DNA of 64,000 nucleotides from Tyto alba (taxonomy: Eukaryota; Chordata; Aves; Strigiformes; Tytonidae), in the NCBI RefSeq assembly GCF_018691265.1, contig NW_024881278.1, positions 8,556,001-8,620,000 of the forward strand, read 5' to 3'. Position numbers and translations under genes: made by a program. Each line of letters starts with the position of its first letter. Position 1 is the first letter of the stretch. The notes under the pieces were generated by a model. It made no database searches. It worked only from the letters and a program-made list of their open reading frames with translations, and had not been told where the DNA came from. Positions 46,570 to 57,559 of this stretch are shown piece after piece.

Positions 46570-48397
46570 CCTAGCCATGCACCTGCCTGCAAGGAGGACC
46601 CTTTTCCTGGGCTCAGGAGGGGCCTTGATGAGGAGAACCTGGGGAAGGAAAGAAAAAGTCCTTCAGATATTCTTCTTGGGATGGTGCTGACGGTGCAAAC
46701 TCCTGTTGGGGCTATCATAGACCTCGGAGCCCCCTCTCACCCTCTTCCTCCTCTTTGCAGACCCTCCAGCTCCCCAGCCCCTCCCCAGATCTGCTTTCCT
46801 AGTGTTGGGTTTCAAGGTGCAGAGCTGTAGGTTTTGCCTGTCCCGCCTCGTTGGGGCAGCCCCGACAAGAGCTGCACTGTTCCACTGGGGACAGAGCTTG
46901 ACTTTTCTTATCACTAGATTTTTATCCTGTTTCCAGGGAGACGAAAGAAGCTGGGCAGTAAGCCCCCTCCCAAATCCAACTTTGAACAACCCTTGCAGTA
47001 TCCTCTGTCACACTGTCACCTCGGATGCATCAGGTTTTTCCCAGGGAAGTCCTTGAAGCTCACGGTGCTGCTGACCTGCTCCAGCTGGGGTTTCATTGCT
47101 GCACGCCGGCATGTCAAGCACCAGACGTACCTGGGAGCATCGGCAGCCAGTGCTTCCACTGTCACTGGGGTTTTGCGTAGGGAAGCCCGGGTAACATCAT
47201 TAGTGATGGGCCAACTCAGCTGAAAAGTGATGAAAACAGATTAAATATGAGCTAAGCAGCACTTTATTTCAGCTCCCAGATCATCCAGAGTAGCCCTGTG
47301 GCCAATGAGTCCCATCTCCATCAGAGTATTGGGGATGATATCAGGTCAAATCCTCCCCGGGCACTTCCAGGGAGGACACTGAAATGGGGGATCCTGCTCC
47401 GCTCCTGCGATTTCTCCTCCCACACCAGCCAGCACCGCAGCCCGTGTCAGCAGCATCCCCGCCAGCAGCCTCCCTGATCCCAAGTGACAGTGATGCCACA
47501 GCCACGCTCCCGCCCGCTCCCACCGCACCGGGGTCCAGGCGCCTGGAGATGGACGAGTGATTGATGGGGTGCCCGCGATACGCCACGATGCACTCCTTAT
47601 CTGTGGCTTCCCAGTTGGTTCCCACGTCGCTTGCAGGGTTTATGGCATCAGTGTCACTTTCTTTCCCTTGGTTTCCTTTTTTTTTTAAAATCTGCTTTGG
47701 TTCATTCACACCTATTCACCTACCCCAGTGAATCTGTTTCATCTTCAGTAAAGTTGGACAGACTATCCTAGGCAAGACTCACCTTTCCCAGCTGTGCATG
47801 GCAGACAGGTCAATTTGAACAGATGGGTACCTATTTTTCATGGCAGGTCCACTGAGAGCGAAATCCATGTAAAGCAACTTCCATGGGAATTCTTAGTCAA
47901 ACGTCACGATGGCAAATATCATACAAAAACTTGGGTGCACATAGAAAGATCAAGGTTAGCTATGGAGAAAGAGAATTGGATGAACAGGCTTGGTTAAGAG
48001 AGAAGAAAATCAACCTAAGTGGGAGCGTCACTGATATCACCGGGAGATCCCTCGCTCTCCCCCTTTCTGAAGCTTCCCCAGGAACATGGATCTTCCCTTG
48101 AAAACATAGGGAACCTGCCCCTGGTAGGAACAGCTCTGGCCTTGCCGGGTGGGTGACACCAGAACAAGCCCACAGCACCCCCAGGGAGTCCCCAAAGCTC
48201 ATGTGAAACTGTTGACATTGCAGGACCCCACCACTCCCCCAATACACCATCTTCCCCAGGCAAGGGCTGGTGGCTGAGCACAGATGTCATGACTTGAGGC
48301 TGCTGTGTCCCCATCTGCCCCCATCCCGGCACCAGCCTCAGTGCCCCACCAGCTCCCACCAACAATTGCTCCCGCTCCTCCTCATTTCAATCCCCAG

Positions 48398-48441
<44 letters not shown>

Positions 48442-51180
48442 AACAATGCCCACTTCCAAATCAAGCCTGGACAAAAGGGATAATTCACATCTACCTCTCC
48501 ATAGCCTTCCTCCTTCCCCCCCCACCTCTTCCAGCCAGCTGAGACACGGTGAAGAAGAGCCAGAGTGAGCCCCAGTCCAAGGTGCGGGCTTTGCTGCTGC
48601 CAGATTGCGCTGTGTGCTCAGCCCCGCAGGGACAACCCACAGCCATCTGTTAATCCCAGGTGTGTACACGCCGTGGCTCTGCTGGCACAGATAGTCTTCT
48701 CCTGGCTCCTCAAACACACCAGTCACCCAACTCAGAGTGCGTGAAGGTTGTTAAAGCGGCGTGTGGGTGTGCTCTCTCATCCCCTCTCCCATCTCCTCCA
48801 TCACTCTCCCCCCAGCATCAAAGGTTTAGGTGGTAAACAGGTTGTCTTTTTTATCCATTATAAAAACCAGGCTGGAACAAGGGACTACTCAGTCCAGACT
48901 TAACAGAAACTGTTCTTGCTCTTCACCAAAACCCGATGTATCCTGACACATGATGCAATATGAGCATCTTCCCCTAGTTCTCATCCTCTCCTGGGGAGGA
49001 CCTTCTGGTCAATTTGAATTCCTTCATGTTTGTGAAAGGAGTAGGAGTGTGTGTACAAAAGGTGGAAGTATATTCCTTCAGCCAAGGAAATCTCGGGGTT
49101 TTTTTTCACCCTACCTGATCAGCCCTGAGCATCCCAAGCCCAGGAACCAACCCTTATCATTTCCCTTTGATTTGCAAGAAAAGATTTATCCCAGGATTTA
49201 GAGACTTCTTGGGAATGCTTGGGCTCACGTCTGCCCCAGCTTGTGCAGCCAGCCCAGGCTCTGCATCTGGTCTTAACTGGCACAGACACCCACGCTCTCC
49301 AGGGACCACAGCCCAAAACTCCTGAGTGGGGCTCTCCCCGGGCTCTGTGGATGCACAACAGCAGCCCACACGTCTTCAGGCCCCCTGGGCCATACCTGAG
49401 GCTTCCCCTCCGTGCACCATCAGACCAGCTTCTGGACAGGCCAAAGCAGAATCAGCAGGTTCAGAAACGCTGGAAACGGGTCCATCCTGCGTGTTGTGCT
49501 GGTGCCATACCCTGACAGCCTCAACCCAGCCTCCAGACATTGCTTCCCGGGGGGGGGCACTGAGGTCATGCACATGAAGGGGGTTATTAACAGGGCCAAG
49601 GTAGCCTGAACTGGCTCAAAACCAGCACCAGTAGTAACCAAGGGATGTCACTTTACCCAGCTGGAATATCCTGCTGAGGAACTGAGAAAGCCTTGAAATG
49701 TGAAAAGCCCTTTTCCCTCCTCTGGGGCACATGGCGACTCATAATCCATGGCCCTGCCCAGAGCCAGAGGCACAAAGAGGTGCCAGTGGACTCTGCGCAA
49801 GAGAAGTTGAGGCTGTGGCTGCAGATGCTTAGAAATAACCATCCTGTGACAAAGTGGATCCCAGCCCAACCTCTCCAAACTGGGGTCCAGACCATCCACC
49901 TCACACCTCTCTGAGAGGCTCTGCGCAGGATATTTCAGGAACAGGGTTTTCCACTCTTGCCTCTTGGAGATGGGCAGCGTATTGGGTGCTGGGAGGAAGG
50001 GTGACAGGGATGGATGGGGGAAGCAAACACCTGTCCCACAGAGCTGCTCAAGGAGGAGAAGATGGAGAGGGCACAACACCACGGGGAGGGCTGAGCTGAG
50101 CAACAGCTTATCACTGGTTTGGTGTCATTTATTCTCTCCCTGGAGCTGGAAGGGATCTGGCAGCCCTTCCCAGTGCATCCTTCTGGTTTGAGAGTCCAGC
50201 CTTCTCCAACAAAATTATTGGAGCTGTTTAAGGAAGAGAGAACAAACCCGCATAGGAAAGGCATCCTGACCTCTGCTCTTCCACCTTTTCTCCTGAAGCC
50301 ACATTTCCTGATGATCCTACAAACCACTAAATACCTAAAAATCCTCCCCCACCTGTGAAACATACCTTCCGATAGAACCTCCCAGCCTGTTTGCACTCAC
50401 AAATAAAGCTTTAATTTCCACGACTGAACAAAACAAGGCCACGTGGGTTTGATGTGGCTTTACTCTGAGCCTGACAGTTTGGCTTTCAGCAGTTCTAGGG
50501 GGTGGTGGGACACACGAATCAGGTGCCAAAAAAGCCCTCCGAAAAGGTTTGATTTCAGTAATGGACACAAAATGGTTTTATTAATAAAACAGTAGAGGCA
50601 TGTTTTACAATACAGTCCAAGGGACAGCTTGTCACGGTCACAGGGGACATCAGCAGGGCCCGGAGTACCGTGGTGCTTTTCACCTGGACCACCATCAGCA
50701 GGCAGGTCCTGTGTCACCCAGCATCGGGCTGGGGCTGGGAGAAGTTCCCTGCCCAGGGGGTTGCTCTCCACGCTTGGGCAGGGGCAGCAGCCCTGAGCCC
50801 AGACTCAGCTCAGCCTCTTGAAGGCACAGCTCGCTGCTCCTGCAGCAACGGACCATCCTCCTCCTCTCCCAGCTTCACCCAGCTGCTCCCAGCCTCATTC
50901 TCCCTCCCTCCTCGGGTCCCCTTTGACCCTCCCTCACCTGCCCCAAATCCAGCTGTTGCACCCTCGCCTTTCTCCCACACTCCTCCTCCCACTGTGCCGT
51001 GTGGCTGCCGGGGAGGCAGGACCCGCAGCTGGGGGGGCGGTGGGACCACAGCAGCTCTGCCGCAGGGGGATTCGCACCCACAGGCTCGCACCTCCTGTAC
51101 AAGTTTACAGCCAAACGTATACAAGTGCAAGCTCAGACCCCTCTGCGCAGCTTTACCTGGGGACGTAGTAAGACACATCC
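46570..51180. other. Intergenic DNA, right part
   Basis: No gene recognised. The main landmark is an uninterrupted run of about 42 A at 48398-48439. It has no recognisable retrocopy upstream of it. The remainder is moderate-GC unique sequence without credible ORFs. Confidence 0.5.
48398..48439 (+). repeat. Poly-A run of about 42
   Basis: Uninterrupted A homopolymer, the longest in the window. I looked upstream for a processed gene copy or a LINE/SINE body and saw none, so a simple homopolymer expansion is preferred. Confidence 0.93.
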
Positions 51181-51224
51181 CAGACATCCAGACTGAATTT
51201 CTTGTTATGAAAGCTGAGGACTTT

Positions 51225-51425
51225 GCAGGTATGTAAATAGAGAGCTAACTATTTACATTTGTATTTTTATGTGGGCAACAGGATATTTTTTTTCCCCAAT
51301 TTCACTGCCTCAGTCAGTAATCTGGGCACTTCTTTATCCAAACAAAACAAGCTTGGCAAAGTTATTAATTGCTCAGAACAAGATCTTTATTGATTAGTGT
51401 AAGGATCAATCACTTTATCTATGGG
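51225..51425. promoter_or_regulatory. Candidate endoderm/pancreatic enhancer: forkhead palindrome, ONECUT-like, GATA
   Basis: ATGTAAATAG (51231-51240) and its exact reverse complement CTATTTACAT (51249-51258) form a 10-bp-arm palindrome with an 8-bp spacer. Each arm carries a forkhead core GTAAATA. Within 170 bp follow ATTGATTA (51389-51396), ATCAAT (51405-51410; ATTGAT on minus), both ONECUT/HNF6-like, a GATA site AGATAA on minus (51415-51420), and GTTATTAATT (51361-51370), a weak HNF1-like match. FOXA, ONECUT and GATA factors act together in foregut and pancreas, where NKX2-2 is used. It lies 8.8 kb upstream of NKX2-2. The grouping is my inference. Confidence 0.45.
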
Positions 51426-52114
51426 CAGCTCTGTTAGATCTGCCTGTGACCGGGGTATTTAGCTAAGAGATATCTGTCCTGGGCCCTGGGGAGTTTCACA
51501 GAGGAGTCCAAGGTCTCTCCAGTGCTTTTAAAATTATGGCAGGTGATGGAGAGAATTCAGATGAGGTGAGATGGAGAAGGGCCCCTGTGACCTTCCCTGT
51601 AGCCCCAGCAGTCACCAGTGACATTCCCTCCACCTCTTCAAGGGGACTTTGTGCTTCTATTCAGAGATATGTGGTGTAGCAGCTTTCCTGAAAAATGTCT
51701 GAAGCATGCCCCGAGAGTTACTCCATTTGCAGACCCCTGTGGATTAAAATGAGGCAGCACCAACTTTTGTTGCATGGGGCTTGACTCCCAAGGAAATGCC
51801 CCAATTTAACCTGAGCCCGGTGGTGTGGACGGCTCCTCAGAGCTGCAGGGCTCCTCGTGCAGCAGGGCTGCGTTGGTGGGGTTTACCTGAGCCACAGTCT
51901 TTGGAAAGGAGGTGGACTACCAATCTCAGATGCCCAGAAAGCCCTTCTGGCCAGCTCTAACCTCTTCATATTTCTGTCTGTATTTGTGGAGAGGGTCGTA
52001 GCTTTTGCAGGAGCCTCTTGCAACCGGGTACCACTTTTCATCTCCAGCTTCAGGAAAGTCAAACAGTGTGACTCCCCCCCGCCCCCCTATCACCTTTTCT
52101 TTGCCTCCCCGTTA

Positions 52115-52215
52115 AAAAACAAAACAAAACAAAACAAAACGAAACAAAAAGAAACAAAAAACAACCAGCACATAAATAAATAAAATTACAATTTAAAAAA
52201 AAAAAAAAAAAAAAA
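52115..52215 (+). repeat. AAAAC-type repeat and A-run
   Basis: About five AAAAC units grading into AAAAAGAAAC, followed by AT-rich sequence (AAATAAATAAAA) and an A-run of about 20 at 52195-52215. Simple repeat, no gene. Confidence 0.85.
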
Positions 52216-52299
52216 GGAAAAAATAAAAAGGGGCAGGGGAGGGAGGCTGCAGCTGGAGCCGGCTCTGGCAACCCAGCTCTAATCTCTTGCAAACCCCTG

Positions 52300-53900
52300 C
52301 TATCAAAGCTCGGATCAGCATATCTAATGTAAACGAGCTTTCACACATAAATAACGTGCCACATCTGGCTATTTGGTTTTTATAGCGTCTTAGCTACCGA
52401 GCGATTTATAGAGGGCGAGCTTGTTAAAGAGCAGCCCAGGCTGGGCCGGGGAAGTTGCGGGCTGCCCCGAGGCGGAGCGGGGTGGGAGGCGGGAAGGAGC
52501 GAGGTGGGAAGGAAGGAGCGGTGGGCGAGGGAGGATTTGGGCAGCGCCGGGGGGGTTGCGCGGGGCCGGAGCCCCCGCGCCGGCAGAAAGCGGCTTCTCC
52601 GCATCTTTGGGGAAGGGGGGCCGGGGGGAGGGCTCTGCCCCCCGGGGGAAGAGGGGCCGGCTCAGCGGCAGGGCCGGGGCAGGCTTAAAAGAGCCATCCA
52701 GGAACCGGCGTGTTTGCGCTTATAACCAATTTATTACCGCTGAACATATGGCCAGTATTTCGCCTGGCGTCACCCGCCGGGGAGGAAAGCAAACAGACCG
52801 GGCGATGTAAAGCCGGAGGAAGGAGCGGCCGCCCTGCACTCGGCGGAGACAATGCGAGAGGCGCGGAGCCGCCGCCGCCGCCGCCGCCGCCCTCAGCCCC
52901 CCCCCGCCTAGGGACCCCCCAGGTGAGCCCCGCCGCGATGGGCAGGGGGGCTGCGGGGGCTGCCGGGGAGGGGGTCCGCGCCAGGGACAGCGGCAAAAAC
53001 GGGAGGGGGGAGAAACCCGGGAGAGAACCGGGAGCAGCAGGTGGGAAGGGGCTTGCGGGGGGTGGACGGAGACACACACGGTGGGGGGCGGCGGCGCAGG
53101 TAGAAGTTGATACCGAGCGGCCTCCGGAGAAACGGGGAGAAAGCTGGGGGAGCGTCTCTCCAGCCCCGACGGCGGGGCTCCGACGGCCCGGTCCGCCCCC
53201 GGCCCCGGTCCCGGTCCCGGGTGAGCGCCCGGCCGCCCCCCCCCCCCGAGCAGCGGGGCCGGGGGGAAGCGCGGCCCCGCCGGGGCGCTCCGCCCGCCTG
53301 GCCTGGGCAGGGGGGAGCCGGGGGCGCGTCCGTCCCGTCTCCCGTCCCGTCCCCCATCCCCTCCCCGCCCCTGCCTCCGGCGGCGGGACACTTCTCGGCT
53401 GCGACGGCAGAGTCCGCCAGAGGACCGGGAATGGCCCCGGCCCCCGCCCGGCCCCGACTCTGCCCGCCGCCCCGCTCCCCCCGCCTTCCCTCCTTCCCTT
53501 CGCTTCCCCGGTGTCGCCCACGCCGCGCGTGTGCGCCCCGACTCGGGCCCGACCACTTGAGTCAGGTGGCGTCGTCCCGTACCCCCCCCCCCCCCGCCCT
53601 CCCTGGGTGGACCTTTCCCCATCTTTCTCCCAAAAAGAGCCTGGCACCACCCCCCCGGCTCCCACCCCTGCACCGGGCGTGCGGGCACCGCAGTCTTCCT
53701 CGGAGGTTTAACGTGGATCCCCGGCACCCCCCCACTCGCGACACACACCCACCAGCTACCCGCGCGCACACGCGGGCTCCCCGCTAAGCCCTCCATGTTG
53801 TGCGTGCGGCTGGGAGAAGTAAATTCAGATAAGAAAGTGCTCTCGGCCGTAAATCCCCCGCAATCCCACCGCCCTCGGCGAAACGGGTCGGGTTTTCCTT
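52300..53900. promoter_or_regulatory. CpG island upstream of NKX2-2, no coding gene
   Basis: A very GC- and CpG-rich region of about 1.5 kb. Long open frames overlap on both strands but have no domain. At the left edge (52300-52430) and at about 52707-52790 are less GC-rich inserts that look constrained (GCTTATAACCAATTTATTAC, AACATATGGCCAG). A (GCC)8 run is at about 52869-52891. It could be a distal NKX2-2 promoter, a lncRNA promoter or a Polycomb-bound island. Such islands commonly surround developmental transcription factors. Confidence 0.5.
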
Positions 53901-54229
53901 CCCGAGGAGAAACATTTCTGACAAAGCTTAATCTCATTGGGACACGTTTAATCATTAGAGAGACGGGACCGAATACAGCCGGGGGGCAGGCTGGAAGGGG
54001 CGGGAGGGGGGGGGACACACACACGAAACGTTTGCCCGGCAAATAAAACAGTTTATAATAGACTGGAAAGGGAAGGAAGGCCCCGGGCCGGGTTTACAGC
54101 TTTGGGCGGGGCGGGGAGGAATTAAATAAGACAAGCAAGTAGCTGGGTCGGGGGGCTGCGGGATGCGGGGGGCTGCGGGCTCCCGGCTTTGTGCTCGCAC
54201 GCATGGCCTTAACAAACTGCCTCCGCCAC

Positions 54230-54290
54230 TATTGGCAATATTTTCAAAGATCTCATTAAAGTGCATTTATCAAAGCCCTAACATGTGCCC
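54230..54290. promoter_or_regulatory. Paired TCF/LEF motifs
   Basis: TTCAAAG at 54243-54249 and ATCAAAG at 54269-54275, both matching WWCAAAG, 26 bp apart in the same orientation, separated by CTCATTAAAGTGC. The flanking sequence (ATTGGCAATATT) is AT-rich inside a GC-rich region. Wnt/TCF input is known to restrain the Nkx2-2 response to hedgehog, so the location fits. Function is inferred. Confidence 0.35.
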
Positions 54291-55199
54291 TCCGGCTCTG
54301 ACATAACCCCGCTAGCCCCCCAGGGAGGAGGGGGAAAAAAAATTCCCAATTTCTATTACAATTCACCACCTCGGGAGGTTGGTTGGGGGCAGGCTAGATC
54401 TAGATCTACAAATATATAAGTAATATCGGTGAATTGGAAGGATTTCTCCGTCTTTGAAGCTTCGGGGGGAAGGAGATAGAGTAATCGTGAGACTAGGAAA
54501 GCTCATTTAGATTCCTATGTCCTGGAGAAGATTTAATTGTCTGCGGGAGAAAGGCAGGCCGGCGCCGGGATTTTGGGGGTGGCAGGGGCTTTCTCCTGAG
54601 CCTCGGTAGAGAAGGCTCCCTTTCTGTGTTTGGGGGAATCTTCCTCTTTCCCCCCCCATCTTTTTTTTTTTTTTTTTTCCAAAAAAACATCCTTAACGCC
54701 TTTGTTAATGCCATTTTTCCAGCTGTGAAAAGAAACGGGAATTTCACCCCGCAGAAACTCCGACCCCCACACGTTACAATTAAGTTATTGCAAGCGACTG
54801 AGGATTCGGAGGGGTCTGGTTCCCCCTGATTTCAGGAGATACGATTTTTTTACACCCTTCCCTACCTCCCTCGGCCCGGTGTGCAAGGTAATCCGGTGGC
54901 GTGGGTCCCCTGTCCCCGCTCCTTTTCCCACGGCCTGGCGTGGCCGCGTCCCCCCGGAGCCGGAGCCGCCGCCGAGCCGGCAGCATCTCTGCGGAGCTGC
55001 CGCTTCATCGCTGGGGAACGCGATTTAAAACCCTCTGTGCGGGGGTCAAGGGGGGGATATTTAGAAGGTGGAGTTTTATTTATATTTTGTTGTTGATTTT
55101 GTTTTGGTTTTTGTTTTGTTTTGTTTTTTATCGCCAACAAAAGATGTGCTCTTTAATGACGCGGCTCTCCTTTCCCCCGCCACACTTTAAAACAAAGAG

Positions 55200-55520
55200 G
55201 GTGTTGCTTACAGGGGATGCTCCTGAGGTGAAGCTCCTAATAACAATTACCAGGAGCGACATGGGCTGCGCGTCCCTTTCCCTATTTATTTCAAGTGTAG
55301 CTCATTCTGAGAGATAAAATAAACCTATCCCCCTAACAAAGCCTTTGTGTGGGCTTCGCTGATCCGCACCGAGGTGCAGTCCTTTTTGTTTGTTTATTTG
55401 TGGTCTGGAGTGAAGGAAAACAATAGCTCGCACCTTTGGTCTAATCAAACAATAAACTAATCCACTTGACGGCTGTTATCGGAGCTGTGGTGCGGGGACG
55501 GGTGAGAGGTCAGTGCTAGA
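55200..55520. promoter_or_regulatory. Candidate enhancer with two NK2 motifs
   Basis: A unique, AT-leaning block between GC-rich flanks. It contains TCAAGTG at 55291-55297 and CCACTTGA (TCAAGTGG on minus) at 55462-55469, the NKX2-class consensus. It also has a SOX/TCF match AACAAAG at 55335-55341, AATAACAATTACC near 55240 and AATCAAACAATAAAC near 55444. It could mediate NKX2-2 self-regulation. Confidence 0.4.
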
Positions 55521-55584
55521 GAGCCGCGCAGGGAGGGGAGGGATAGCGGAAGACTCTTGCCGAACACCCTTTCTTTCATTTTTA

Positions 55585-55625
55585 TCTAGATTATATATTT
55601 TTATACATAATATATGTATACCGTA
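55585..55625. repeat. Short AT-rich alternating tract
   Basis: About 40 bp of nearly pure A/T (ATTATATATTTTTATACATA) followed by ATATATGTATACCG. Too short to call a functional element. Flanks are CpG-rich. Confidence 0.6.
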
Positions 55626-56001
55626 TCGCTGGACAGAGAAGGGAATGAAGTCAGGGGCGTCGGTGGCTTAAAACAGAGGGAGAGACGCGGCGCTTTGCGG
55701 GGCCGCCGGCGAGAGGAGAAGCGCGGTGAAGCAAGCGCAGGCACCTCGCCGTTTAAAAACACAACCCACGGGCACGCCCGTGGCGTGGAGAAACCCCACT
55801 ACGTCCACCCGCCCGGGCCGTAGGGGCTGCTTTTCCTCCCCGCCACGCTCCCCGTGTCGCCCGCTCGTTTTGCGGGTACAGGGCGGCGGGGCCGGGCCAC
55901 CCCCGCCACGCGTGACCGGGGGACTCGCGCCTGCCTAGGCACCGTGGCCGCGGAGAGCGTCTCAGAAGGGCTCTTATTCCGCACCGAGTATCTCTTCCGC
56001 C

Positions 56002-56009
<8 letters not shown>

Positions 56010-56030
<21 letters not shown>
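56010..56030 (+). repeat. Poly-T run
   Basis: About 25 T residues ending near 56029, followed by AAATAAAAGC. Homopolymer in otherwise GC-rich NKX2-2 upstream DNA. Confidence 0.8.
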
Positions 56031-56033
<3 letters not shown>

Positions 56034-56159
56034 AAAAGCTTTAATGCCGCTAAAATCAACACCCGCTGCCCGTGGGGCGGAGGGACCGCTCCCCACGCGG
56101 CTCAGGGAGGGGGGCGACAACCAGCGGAGCGGGAGCAGGGGCGAATGGCGGGTGTTTGA

Positions 56160-56660
56160 GCTACCTGTGAAAGTAAACAGGTAAATACCCCAAATCCACC
56201 CCGGTCGCAGAGACACTCGGCCACAAGTGAGGCCACTCCACCTGTGTCCACGCACCGCGCCCCGGGGGGAGCAGGCTGGGGAGCCGCCCTCCGCCCCCTA
56301 TCCCACCCCCGCAGGCCCCCCCTACCGCGCCACCCCCTCTCAGTAGTGCTGGAGCATCCTTCCCCCCCCTACCACCACCACCCGGCTGGTCCCGCGCGTG
56401 GGGAGGTCCGGGCGGCCGGTGGGCTCCCAGAGGAGGGGAGAAAGCTACGAAGGGTGGCGGGGAGCGGGCCCCCGGGCTCTGTCGCGATAGCCGCCGGGCT
56501 GCCGTCGGGTGTTCCCCCCCTCCCCCACGCAGCGCGGCTCCGGACACAGGAGGCGAGGGGCTGCGTCCTGGCCCTGCGACCCCTCCTGACGTCAAAGGAC
56601 CCGAGCGGCTCTCACGTCACCCCTCGCCGGTGACGTCATGGCGCGGAGGGAGAGCGGCTT
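56160..56660. promoter_or_regulatory. Promoter-like region: tandem forkhead sites and CRE cluster
   Basis: The CpG-rich block opens with two forkhead cores in direct repeat, GTAAACA (56173-56179) and GTAAATA (56181-56187), 8 bp apart. It ends with three CRE motifs in 52 bp: TGACGTCA (56587-56594), TCACGTCA (56612-56619) and TGACGTCA (56631-56638). CRE clusters of this kind are a hallmark of CpG-island promoters. A distal NKX2-2 first exon or an antisense lncRNA promoter would fit. Mouse Nkx2-2 is reported to use several alternative first exons. No transcript evidence is available here. Confidence 0.5.
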
Positions 56661-57037
56661 CGGTCCGCAGCGTTGCCCGCGCGTGGGATCCCCCCCGCCT
56701 CTGGGCCCAGGGGAGGCGTGGGGAGTGGGCCGCGGCCCCCGGGGCTTTGTGTGCCCACAGGAGACCATTGTTCCCCCCGTGTTACCGCGCCGCTACCGCC
56801 GGTTCCCCCTTTGCCTCTGGGGTGGGTCTTAGGATTGGCCAAAGCTCCCCCTAACCCCCCACCCGTGGCGGGGGTCGGGCTGGGTCTGTGTCCCCCCCTT
56901 CGAGCGACTGAACGGCTCGGCCTCCTCCCGTGGGCATCCCCCGCTGCCACCGCCGTCGGGCCCCACGTCGCGAGGGGGTTTGCAGGACGCTCTGTCCGTG
57001 TTGTGGCATTTACGCATCTCTCTGGGTTTGGGTGGGT

Positions 57038-57085
57038 TATTATTATTATTGTTGTTATTATTAATTATTATTGTTATAATTATTT
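57038..57085 (+). repeat. TTA/TTG trinucleotide microsatellite
   Basis: Imperfect TTA array with TTG interruptions (TTATTATTATTATTGTTGTT then TTAATTATTATTGTTATAA), about 48 bp, in NKX2-2 upstream DNA. Confidence 0.85.
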
Positions 57086-57270
57086 AAAGCCCGGCTGATC
57101 AGCCCGGCACGGGGAGCGGAGCTGCCCCAAGGAGGGGCCGCCATCCCCGGAGATGCTCTGCCCGTTCCTCCCCGGGCTGGCCGGCTTGGCTTCTCCTGGC
57201 GTTTTTAAATTCGGGATATCGTGTCGTCGCCCTGCCGCTGTCGCGATTGTCGCTGTTATTCCGTCTCTTT

Positions 57271-57271
57271 T

Positions 57272-57302
<31 letters not shown>
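57271..57302 (+). repeat. Poly-T run
   Basis: About 30 consecutive T after TCTCTTTTTC. It is flanked by CpG-rich unique sequence. No transposon body is visible beside it. Confidence 0.85.
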
Positions 57303-57308
<6 letters not shown>

Positions 57309-57559
57309 CGGTTGCCGCGGCGGGAAGGAATTAACCCCCCATCCTGCCCCATCAGAGCGAAACGCCGCCGCCTCCCCCTCTCCGGGCAGGTCGAGCCGGG
57401 GCGGGGGGCGAGGAGAGGGGGAGTGTGTGTGTGTGGGGGGGATAAATCAATCGATAAGACCGAGATTTGCTAGAAATTAAAGGTATATGCCTGGTGCGTG
57501 TCCCAAGCGCCTCCCCCCGGGGAGAGGGGAGCGGGGGAGCGCCCGCCCGAGGGCTTCCC

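Noticed and set aside
48398..48439. Poly-A tail of a retrocopied gene or SINE
   Set aside because: No upstream body, target-site duplication or reading frame was recognised.
52720..54042. 440-codon and other long overlapping ORFs in the CpG island
   Set aside because: Stop-poor GC-rich DNA gives overlapping frames on both strands, rich in Pro, Arg, Gly and Ala, with no recognisable domain.
56638..56832. ORF starting at the ATG inside the last CRE motif
   Set aside because: 64 codons, compositional and without homology that I recognise; the ATG is part of TGACGTCATGG.
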